NCBI RefSeq assembly: GCF_029910655.1
Contig: NZ_CP123897.1
Span: 1,798,001-1,862,000, forward strand
Reading direction: 5' to 3'
DNA length: 64,000 nt
From: Methylomonas sp. UP202
GTDB taxonomy: Bacteria > Pseudomonadota > Gammaproteobacteria > Methylococcales > Methylomonadaceae
The notes under the pieces were generated by a model. It was given only the letters and a program-made list of their open reading frames with translations, searched no databases and was not told where the DNA came from. Shown here one piece after another: positions 43,128 to 50,023 of this stretch; within the stretch, counting starts at the first letter, position 1, and every line of letters begins with the position of its first letter. A program made the translations under genes and the position numbers.

Positions 43128-43439
43128 ATGGCCGTTACATCGAAATGGCGTCAGCATATTGAAGAATGGCAAGGCAGTGGTTTGTCGCAGGTTGAGTATT
43201 GCGTGCAGGAAGGCATCAATGTACGGACATTTACTGCCAGACTGTGCGACTATCGCAAACGGCCTGCGGTAGAGCCGGTCGCTTTGGTGCCGGTGCAGAT
43301 TGAACAGCCTGAGCCTGCTTCTGTGGCGACACCCGCAGCTGCGGCTATGGTCTTGACCGATGTCGACGGTTATAGGCTGGAGATTTCGTCTTCAGTATCG
43401 GCGGGCTGGGTAGCCGAGTTGTTACGATGTCTGGCTTGA
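43128..43439 (+). CDS. tnpA: IS66 OrfA (TnpA), element D
   Basis: 103 residues, identical in sequence to the B and E copies. AGGAGTAGCG precedes the ATG. It belongs to an element without transposase, so it is probably only a relic or acts in trans. Confidence 0.93.
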   Translation: MAVTSKWRQHIEEWQGSGLSQVEYCVQEGINVRTFTARLCDYRKRPAVEPVALVPVQIEQPEPASVATPAAAAMVLTDVDGYRLEISSSVSAGWVAELLRCLA

Positions 43440-43777
43440 TCGATTATCCCGCGCAGATTTGGTTGGCGGTGGCGCCGGTGGACATGCGGCGTGGTTTGGA
43501 TGGCTTGTCGGCCATTGTTCAACAGAGTCTGGGGCATGCCCCGTGTGCCGGATCGGCGTTTATCTTTCGTAATCGTGCGGGCAACCGGCTACGGTTGTTG
43601 GTGTGGGATGGCAATGGGGTTTGGCTGTGTCAGCGCCGTTTGCACCAAGGCAGTTTTGTCTGGCCCAGGGTGGGCGATGCGGTGTTTGCGCTGACGCAGG
43701 CGCAATGGCACTGGTTAATTGCTGGAGTCGATTGGCAACGCTTATCCGCCCAGCCCCAAGCCGACTGGCAGGTGTGA
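43427..43777 (+). CDS. tnpB: IS66 OrfB (TnpB), element D
   Basis: 116 residues, 13-bp overlap with tnpA. At the nucleotide level it differs from E at the codons for LSAIV (TCGGCC here, TCAGCG in E), showing D and E are not simply the same copy. Confidence 0.93.
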   Translation: MSGLIDYPAQIWLAVAPVDMRRGLDGLSAIVQQSLGHAPCAGSAFIFRNRAGNRLRLLVWDGNGVWLCQRRLHQGSFVWPRVGDAVFALTQAQWHWLIAGVDWQRLSAQPQADWQV

Positions 43778-43909
43778 ATCAGAGGTAAAACGCGGCGGTA
43801 AAAAAGTCCTAAAATGTCCTAATATCAAGGCATTGTAAGGCTCTATCCCGCCCACCTGTTGAGATCATTCAGCCTGAGGCATCCTGTGATTTTTTGATCA
43901 GGAGTAGCG

Positions 43910-44221
43910 ATGGCCGTTACATCGAAATGGCGTCAGCATATTGAAGAATGGCAAGGCAGTGGTTTGTCGCAGGTTGAGTATTGCGTGCAGGAAGGCATCA
44001 ATGTACGGACATTTACTGCCAGACTGTGCGACTATCGCAAACGGCCTGCGGTAGAGCCGGTCGCTTTGGTGCCGGTGCAGATTGAACAGCCTGAGCCTGC
44101 TTCTGTGGCGACACCCGCAGCTGCGGCTATGGTCTTGACCGATGTCGACGGTTATAGGCTGGAGATTTCGTCTTCAGTATCGGCGGGCTGGGTAGCCGAG
44201 TTGTTACGATGTCTGGCTTGA
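43910..44221 (+). CDS. tnpA: IS66 OrfA (TnpA), element E
   Basis: 103 residues, same sequence as the D copy. First gene of the complete element; 13-bp overlap with tnpB. Confidence 0.95.
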   Translation: MAVTSKWRQHIEEWQGSGLSQVEYCVQEGINVRTFTARLCDYRKRPAVEPVALVPVQIEQPEPASVATPAAAAMVLTDVDGYRLEISSSVSAGWVAELLRCLA

Positions 44222-44559
44222 TCGATTATCCCGCGCAGATTTGGTTGGCGGTGGCGCCGGTGGACATGCGGCGTGGTTTGGATGGCTTGTCAGCGATTGT
44301 TCAACAGAGTCTGGGGCATGCCCCGTGTGCCGGATCGGCGTTTATCTTTCGTAATCGTGCGGGCAACCGGCTACGGTTGTTGGTGTGGGATGGCAATGGG
44401 GTTTGGCTGTGTCAGCGCCGTTTGCACCAAGGCAGTTTTGTCTGGCCCAGGGTGGGCGATGCGGTGTTTGCGCTGACGCAGGCGCAATGGCACTGGTTAA
44501 TTGCTGGAGTCGATTGGCAACGCTTATCCGCCCAGCCCCAAGCCGACTGGCAGGTGTGA
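44209..44559 (+). CDS. tnpB: IS66 OrfB (TnpB), element E
   Basis: 116 residues (DYPAQIWLAVAPVDMRRGLD). Complete, in the normal order between tnpA and tnpC. Confidence 0.95.
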   Translation: MSGLIDYPAQIWLAVAPVDMRRGLDGLSAIVQQSLGHAPCAGSAFIFRNRAGNRLRLLVWDGNGVWLCQRRLHQGSFVWPRVGDAVFALTQAQWHWLIAGVDWQRLSAQPQADWQV

Positions 44560-44644
44560 ATCAGAGGTAAAACGCGGCGGTAAAAAAGCCCTAAAATGTC
44601 CTAATATCAAGGCATTGGATAGGGCATTGCGGTATAATTCACCC

Positions 44645-46258
44645 ATGAATCCGCTGGCCAAACTCGACCAATTGAACCTGGAGCCGACTGCCAAAACCGA
44701 GGTGGCGGCCCTGCTTCAGGCGCTGATGGATCAGGCAGCCCAGGATGCCCAAGTCATCCAAGCCAAAGACGCCACGATTCACGCCAAAGACCTCAAAATC
44801 GGCGCGCTGACCCATGAGCTGGCGTATTACAAACGCATCCGCTTCAGTCGCAAGAACGAAAGTCTGGCCCCGTTGCAGCGGGATGTGTTCGAGGAAACCT
44901 GGAATTCCGATATCTCAGCGATTGATGAGGAAGTCGAACAACTCCGGGATGATCAGCCCTGCGATACCGTGGCCCGTCCCAAACGCCCACGTGCCGGTCG
45001 CCAACCGTTGCCTGAGCATCTGCCGCGCATTGAGCATCGCCATGAACCGGAATCCTGCGCTTGTGGCCACTGCGGTAAAGACCTGGTCAAAGTCGGCGAA
45101 GACATCAGCGAGCAACTGGACGTCGAACCGGCCAAGTTCTTTGTGCATCGACACATTCGTCCGCAATACGCCTGTCGGGCCTGCGAAACCATCACCGCAG
45201 CACCGATTCCACCGGCGGTGATCGATGGCGGTATGGCTGCCGTCGGTTTGCTCACCTGGGTGCTGATCGGTAAATACCTCGATCATTTGCCGCTGTACCG
45301 GTTGGAACAAATCGCCGCCCGTGACGGGGTGATCCTGTCCCGCTCCACACTCGCCGACTGGGTCGGACGACTCGGTGTCGCTTTAGCGCCCTTAGCCGAC
45401 CGCTTGGCTTGGCATTTGTTGCAAAGGGATAGCTTACATGCCGACGAGACGCCGGTGCCGCAACTGGATCCCGGCAGTGGTAAAACCAAGAAAGCCTATC
45501 TGTGGGCCTATCGCAGCAATGATCTGCAACCGGGACCGAAGCTTATCGTCTTCGATTATCAAGCCGGTCGTGGCGGCCGGCATGTGCAGCAGTTCCTGGG
45601 CGATTGGCGCGGCCATTTACTGGTGGATGACTATGCGGGCTATAAAGCCCTGTTTGCTACGACCCGTGCCCATCCCGCATCGCAACACCCGCTAGAGCCG
45701 TGTATCGAACTGGCCTGCCTGGCGCATGCGCGGCGCAAATTCTTCGACCTGTTGCAAACCAGTCAGAGCCCTATCGCACAAGCAGCACTGAATCGCATCG
45801 CCAAACTGTACGCCATTGAAACCGAGGGCCGCGAGATGACAGCTGACCAGCGCAAACAGCTACGCGCCGAAAAAAGCCTGCCGCTACTGACAGACTTGCA
45901 GGCTTGGTTACAGCAGACCCGATTGCGCACCGCGCCCAATACCGCCACGGCCAAAGCCATCGACTACAGCCTGAAACGCTGGGTTGCCTTAAGCCGTTAC
46001 GCCGAAACCGGCGATCTGCCTATCGACAATAATCCGGTCGAAAACAGCATTCGCCCCATTGCCTTGGGTAAAAAGAATTGGCTGTTCGCTGGTTCCGAAC
46101 GCGCCGGACAACGGGCCGCCGTTATTCAAACCCTGCTAGGCACCGCCAAACTCAATGGCCTCGATCCGGCCGCCTGGCTAAAAGACACCCTGGAAAAACT
46201 CCCCATCTGGCCCAACAGCCGCATCGACGAACTGCTGCCGTTCGGTGATCTGGATTAA
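44645..46258 (+). CDS. tnpC: IS66 transposase TnpC, element E
   Basis: 537 residues from the ATG at 44645. Differs from the B copy at very few positions (for example ESCACGHC here, ESCSCGHC in B). All catalytic-region motifs intact (HADETPVPQLD, LVDDYAGYKALF, VENSIRPIALGK). Confidence 0.95.
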   Translation: MNPLAKLDQLNLEPTAKTEVAALLQALMDQAAQDAQVIQAKDATIHAKDLKIGALTHELAYYKRIRFSRKNESLAPLQRDVFEETWNSDISAIDEEVEQLRDDQPCDTVARPKRPRAGRQPLPEHLPRIEHRHEPESCACGHCGKDLVKVGEDISEQLDVEPAKFFVHRHIRPQYACRACETITAAPIPPAVIDGGMAAVGLLTWVLIGKYLDHLPLYRLEQIAARDGVILSRSTLADWVGRLGVALAPLADRLAWHLLQRDSLHADETPVPQLDPGSGKTKKAYLWAYRSNDLQPGPKLIVFDYQAGRGGRHVQQFLGDWRGHLLVDDYAGYKALFATTRAHPASQHPLEPCIELACLAHARRKFFDLLQTSQSPIAQAALNRIAKLYAIETEGREMTADQRKQLRAEKSLPLLTDLQAWLQQTRLRTAPNTATAKAIDYSLKRWVALSRYAETGDLPIDNNPVENSIRPIALGKKNWLFAGSERAGQRAAVIQTLLGTAKLNGLDPAAWLKDTLEKLPIWPNSRIDELLPFGDLD

Positions 46259-46304
46259 ATCATAACCTGCAACGTCTGGCGATGTGGAACGGCTGAGCGC
46301 TTAC

Positions 46305-46383
46305 AGCCATCCAAACCACGCCGCATGTCCACCGGCGCCACCGCCAACCAAATCTGCGCGGGATAATCGATCAAGCCAGACAT
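46305..46383 (-). pseudogene. tnpB remnant at the left end of element A
   Basis: The first 26 or so codons of OrfB (MSGLIDYPAQIWLAVAPVDM to RRGLDG). Broken off exactly at the tip of element E. Confidence 0.85.
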
Positions 46384-46682
46384 CGTAACAACTCGGCTAC
46401 CCAGCCCGCCGATACTGAAGACGAAATCTCCAGCCTATAACCGTCGACATCGGTCAAGACCATAGCCGCAGCTGCGGGTGTCGCCACAGAAGCAGGCTCA
46501 GGCTGTTCAATCTGCACCGGCACCAAAGCGACCGGCTCTACCGCAGGCCGTTTGCGATAGTCGCACAGTCTGGCAGTAAATGTCCGTACATTGATGCCTT
46601 CCTGCACGCAATACTCAACCTGCGACAAACCACTGCCTTGCCATTCTTCAATATGCTGACGCCATTTCGATGTAACGGCCAT
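46371..46682 (-). CDS. tnpA: IS66 OrfA (TnpA) at the left end of element A
   Basis: 103 residues, same as the other copies, followed by the left terminal region ending at 46757. Same orientation as the tnpC pieces of A, so I assign it to A. Confidence 0.9.
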   Translation of the reverse strand: MAVTSKWRQHIEEWQGSGLSQVEYCVQEGINVRTFTARLCDYRKRPAVEPVALVPVQIEQPEPASVATPAAAAMVLTDVDGYRLEISSSVSAGWVAELLRCLA

Positions 46683-46758
46683 CGCTACTCCTGATCAAAA
46701 AATCACAGGATGCCTCAGGCTGAATGATCTCAACAGGTGGGCGGGATAGAGCCTTACG

Positions 46759-46899
46759 GTACAGTGGGGAATGTTGCTCGCCGGTTACGTTACGACATAC
46801 GTTGCTGCAATTACGGTCGCGTGGGGTTTTGTCGAATTGCCTTTTGCTATATGGGCAGGCACATGGGTGCACTGGCGACTAAACGGCGGGTTGCGGTGA
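46759..46899 (+). pseudogene. 3' tail of a cassette membrane-protein gene cut by IS66
   Basis: An open frame starting at the IS edge encodes 46 residues with two hydrophobic stretches (MLLAGYVTTYVAAITVAWGF and LPFAIWAGTWVHW), ending TGA at 46897. Its 5' end was removed by the element. The 107 bp after it, with GCGGGCCTGCGCAAAAGGC and a right core-like ATTAAGC (46985 area), look like a worn attC. Confidence 0.5.
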
Positions 46900-47005
46900 A
46901 AGTGCTTTCGTGTGTTTTCGGCAAGTGGCCCCCGGCAGTCGAGCGGGCCTGCGCAAAAGGCTGCGCTGGCCGCTCACTTCTGCATTAAGCAATATTGGAG
47001 AACTT

Positions 47006-47404
47006 ATGACTAAAAAACTTGAAGGCTCTTGCCACTGCGGTGCGGTACATTGGATATTCGATGGAGTACCCGAGTCGGCTACTGCCTGCAACTGCACAGT
47101 CTGCCGACGTTATGGCGTATTGTGGGCATATGACTTCGAAAATGAAGGCATAATTGTTTCAGGCCAAACTAAAATTTACACTCGTGGAAAGTCCATCGAA
47201 TTCCATTTCTGCCCTAACTGTGGCTGTGTTGCGTACTGGCGAGCACAAGCAATTGACAAGGAAGGTCGCCGCAGAATTGCCGTCAACTTGCGTCTAACCG
47301 AACCAGAACCTATTGCCAAGCTACCTATTGACCACTTTGATGGACTGGATTCATTCGATGACTTGCCACGGGATGGGAAATGTATAGGCGACTATTGGTT
47401 TTAG
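47006..47404 (+). CDS. GFA-family (CENP-V/GFA) zinc protein, probable cassette gene
   Basis: 132 residues. The zinc-binding Cys of GFA proteins are present in order: GSCHCGAVHW (C9, C11), CNCTVCRRYG, FHFCPNCGCVAYW. GFA proteins resemble glutathione-dependent formaldehyde-activating enzyme, but most have unknown substrates. They are frequent in integron cassettes. The ATG at 47006 with TTGGAGAA before it is used, because the longer frame would read through the attC-like region. No attC is visible after it, so it may be the last cassette. Confidence 0.85.
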   Translation: MTKKLEGSCHCGAVHWIFDGVPESATACNCTVCRRYGVLWAYDFENEGIIVSGQTKIYTRGKSIEFHFCPNCGCVAYWRAQAIDKEGRRRIAVNLRLTEPEPIAKLPIDHFDGLDSFDDLPRDGKCIGDYWF

Positions 47405-47407
47405 CGA

Positions 47408-47446
47408 GTAGGATGGGTAGAGGCGGTAGCCGAAACCCATCGACAA
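47408..47446 (+). repeat. REP-type sequence before the transposase
   Basis: GTAGGATGGGTAGAGGCGG and GCCGAAACCCATCGAC pair partially (GATGGGT with ACCCATC). This is the REP form commonly found beside REP-associated transposase genes. Confidence 0.6.
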
Positions 47447-47456
47447 TTGCCGGAAT

Positions 47457-47819
47457 ATGACTAACTATCATCGCCACAAACGCAAAGGCGGGATTTACTT
47501 TTTTACCGTCAACATTGCGGACAGGCGGAAAACGCTGTTGACCGAACGAATCGATGTGTTGCGAGACGCGTTTCGGCAGTTAAAAGCGCATCATCCGTTT
47601 ACTATGGATGCCATCGTGATTTTGCCTGACCATCTTCACACCATTTGGACATTACCGAAAGGCGACGACGACTTTAGCTTACGCTGGCGCCAAATCAAAT
47701 CGGCATTTCATCGTTCCCACGCTCCCGCATGGGAACGTAACAGCGCCGATCCAGCGGTGCGTATCGGGACGCAGGAGTGTCCGCCTCAGCATTCCCACGC
47801 CGGAGCGTGGGAACGATAA
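47457..47819 (+). pseudogene. REP-associated tyrosine transposase (RAYT), C-terminus replaced
   Basis: The first 84 residues match the Y1 transposase family: NYHRHKRKGGIYFFTVNIAD, and the HxH metal site in ILPDHLHTIWTLP, then FSLRWRQIKSAFHRS. After residue 85 the frame passes through two REP palindromes (47712-47737 and 47791-47816), so the catalytic Tyr region is missing and the 120-residue product should be inactive. Such proteins normally mobilise REP elements. Confidence 0.8.
47712..47816. repeat. Two REP palindromes
   Basis: CGTTCCCACGCTCCCGCATGGGAACG at 47712-47737 is imperfect; TTCCCACGCCGGAGCGTGGGAA at 47792-47813 is nearly perfect. The second resembles the palindrome at 54026-54051. 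Confidence 0.75.
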
Positions 47820-47964
47820 CAAAGCTGATTTTTGAAGCCAATAATGTTGGCTTATAAGCTTTTCATGATTTCCCGATGTCGCAATTTGTCATAGATATGC
47901 CTTAACCGGATTCTCCAGCTATATTTCGAGCTACGAATATTGCCTGACGAAGAAGGGCGTTAGA

Positions 47965-49161
47965 ATGACGAGTCTAAATATTGCGGGTTTGCTTCACTAC
48001 GGCATATGGCGCTGCATTGGCTATCTGGCATTCAGTCGAATAAGAGTCATCGGCAAAGAGCGGCTAACGTTAGTCGGTCCTGTCGTGTTTGTAGCCACTC
48101 ACCGCAATGGCGCACTCGATGCCGCACCCTATTCGTTTGCTGTTCCTTTGGCCATGCCGATGGTATCGGCGCAGCTGCAGCGTTTACCGTTGGGCAGATT
48201 TTTGTTCCGTGGTATCGCGGTAGCCCGTGCCAAGGATAAGGCTCGCGGAATTAAGGCCAATAACGGCAAGGCCTTGGCGGAATGTATAGAGTTACTGAAA
48301 GTGGGTGGACAACTGTTCATCATGCCGGAAGGCACTAGTTCCCTCGGTTGCCGACATTTACCGTTTAATCGCGGTGCCGCGCGTATCGTTGCCCGAGCCA
48401 TGGCCGCTGGAGTCAGGCCCATTATCCAGCCCTTGGCTGTTCACTACGAAGACCCTACTCACTGGCAAAGCCGTGTTGAGGTGTTAATAGGCGTACCCAT
48501 CATTCCGCAAAACGCCGACGAGATAGCGATGCATCAGTCAATTGTCGATGGCCTGGAGGCTGTTGGGGCTAATTTTGTCAATACCGAAGCTCAGCAAATG
48601 GCAGAAAAATTGGCTTATGCCCGCATTTTAAGTACCGATCGTTCTTACGCTGAACATTTAAAAAAATTCGAGGGGCAGGTTGCGCCTGCTTTATCCGAGC
48701 AACTGCGGGAGTTGGAGGCAGTTGCCAAGGATAAAGGTCTTTTTCTTCATCAAGGCCTACCTTTAATACCGCACCGGTTGTGGCAACGGGATTTAGTTAA
48801 GTGGTTACTGCTGGCGCCTATCATCGCTTGTTTCAGCATATTGAATTTTCCGGTACTGGCTGCCGGGCGTATCGCTAGTCGGCTTCTGTCTGACGAGCAG
48901 AATGTCATCGCCTTTTGGCGCATGGTAGTCGGTTTGCCGGTAGGATTATTTTGGGTCGTGACCGTTTGCGTAGGTTTGTTTGTATGTGCCGGACCAAGTT
49001 GGTTTGTTCTTTACGGCGCGATCAGTACCGTTGGCCTATTGGCTTGGTACCGATTCCGTAAATTGACGGTAGCACTCGGTAACGCGGTTTTTCATCCTGA
49101 GATGAGGGCGGTATTGGTAACAGCCTATCGGAATTTGGCGGAGCGCAAAGCGCATGAATAA
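47965..49161 (+). CDS. Lysophospholipid acyltransferase-family protein
   Basis: 398 residues. The PlsC-type catalytic motif THRNGALDAAP (H-x4-D, His near residue 53) is followed by the phosphate-binding FIMPEGTSSLGC near residue 115. The C-terminal third has three or four membrane segments, making it longer than PlsC (about 250). It probably acylates a lysophospholipid or similar lipid at the inner membrane. It overlaps the PAP2 gene by 8 bp. Context suggests a three-gene lipid-modifying operon. Confidence 0.88.
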   Translation: MTSLNIAGLLHYGIWRCIGYLAFSRIRVIGKERLTLVGPVVFVATHRNGALDAAPYSFAVPLAMPMVSAQLQRLPLGRFLFRGIAVARAKDKARGIKANNGKALAECIELLKVGGQLFIMPEGTSSLGCRHLPFNRGAARIVARAMAAGVRPIIQPLAVHYEDPTHWQSRVEVLIGVPIIPQNADEIAMHQSIVDGLEAVGANFVNTEAQQMAEKLAYARILSTDRSYAEHLKKFEGQVAPALSEQLRELEAVAKDKGLFLHQGLPLIPHRLWQRDLVKWLLLAPIIACFSILNFPVLAAGRIASRLLSDEQNVIAFWRMVVGLPVGLFWVVTVCVGLFVCAGPSWFVLYGAISTVGLLAWYRFRKLTVALGNAVFHPEMRAVLVTAYRNLAERKAHE

Positions 49162-50023
49162 ACTTCTCGACCCGCCCTTACGCTATTTCAGTATCTATCT
49201 GGGCGCTGTTTCAGCCATCGAAATCGCGCACCTGACGGTTTGGAGTCTATTGTTTTGTCCGATGTTGGCCGGCATGGCCGGATTGGCGCGCAGGTATTCC
49301 AGGCAACGCAGTTGGGAGCTATTGGCTGCCATTTGCGTCAGTCTGGCCGTGGGTATGAATGTGTCATATCAAGCCATGGCCGGGGCTATCCCCGCTGTCA
49401 GGAGCGTACGCTTCGATGCCCAGTTGTTGGCATTGGATCGGCTATTGATAGGCGAAACGCCGTCGGTATGGTTGGAACGATGGATTAGCCCACCGCTCAC
49501 CGAACTAATGAGCGCTTGCTACTTGTTATTGATGCCATTGTTGCTCGTCAGTCTGCTGCGTTATTTTTTCCGGCGCAGGGAGTTGCTCGGCGAATTTTAC
49601 ACCGGCCTATTCGCGGTTTACGGCTTGGGGTTTCTCGGTTATCTGCTGGTGCCGGCTGCCGGGCCTTGGCTGGCCTATCCGGAGTTGTTCAACGTGAAAT
49701 TGAGTGGCGGCGCGGTCACTGCATTTAATCACGCGATGGTTGAGCAAGGCAGTAATAAAGTCGATGTCTGGCCGAGTCTGCACGTGGCTGTGACGCTTTA
49801 TATACTGGGATTTGCCGGACGGCATCATCGCCTTGAGTTCTGGGTTTTGCTGTTGCCGATATTGGGTTTATGGATCGCTACTTTTTATTTGCGTTACCAC
49901 TATTTTGTCGATGTCCTCAGCGGCTTGGCGTTGGCAGGCTTTGGTTTATACGAAGCTCGCCGTCATGCCGCTCACCCCGCCATCAACCCCAACAAGAAGG
50001 ATACCTATGCCAACGCTGTTTGA
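49154..50023 (+). CDS. PAP2-superfamily membrane phosphatase/transferase (Aur1/Ipt1-like)
   Basis: 289 residues with about six membrane segments. The acid-phosphatase motifs are present: VWPSLHVAVTLYILG (motif 2, SxHxA type) and LRYHYFVDVLSGLALA (motif 3, RxxYxxHxxxD-like). This spacing fits the Aur1/Ipt1 type inositol-phosphotransferases and other PAP2 lipid enzymes. It overlaps both neighbours (8 and 17 bp). Confidence 0.88.
   Translation: MNKLLDPPLRYFSIYLGAVSAIEIAHLTVWSLLFCPMLAGMAGLARRYSRQRSWELLAAICVSLAVGMNVSYQAMAGAIPAVRSVRFDAQLLALDRLLIGETPSVWLERWISPPLTELMSACYLLLMPLLLVSLLRYFFRRRELLGEFYTGLFAVYGLGFLGYLLVPAAGPWLAYPELFNVKLSGGAVTAFNHAMVEQGSNKVDVWPSLHVAVTLYILGFAGRHHRLEFWVLLLPILGLWIATFYLRYHYFVDVLSGLALAGFGLYEARRHAAHPAINPNKKDTYANAV

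Larger units (their letters stand above)
43053..43834 (+). mobile_element. IS66 element D, 5' part only
   Basis: Starts with the left tip GTAAGGCTCTATCCCG, carries tnpA and tnpB, and stops 57 bp after tnpB where element E begins. Its tnpC and right end are missing. Opposite orientation to A-C. Confidence 0.85.
43835..46304 (+). mobile_element. IS66 element E, complete
   Basis: 2470 bp from GTAAGGCTCTATCCC to GAGCGCTTAC. Carries tnpA, tnpB and tnpC intact. The flanks (AAGGCATT left, in D; AGCCATCC right, in A's tnpB) do not match, so the right junction probably arose by a deletion starting at its tip. Confidence 0.9.
37255..46757. mobile_element. Nested IS66-family complex, outermost element A
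   Basis: The outer element A runs on the minus strand. Its right tip GTAAGCGCTCAGCC starts at 37255 and its left tip ends CTTAC at 46757. Its pieces are 37255-37746, 42655-43052 and 46305-46757. Element B is inserted in its tnpC, and elements D and E lie in the opposite orientation. No target duplication is seen at the outer ends (ATCCTAGC left, GGTACAGT right). A model of insertions plus one IS-adjacent deletion explains all junctions. Confidence 0.8.

Noticed and set aside
37255-46757. The IS66 complex as a composite transposon with cargo
   Set aside because: No non-IS gene lies between the copies, and the outer ends have no matching target duplication; nested insertion explains it.
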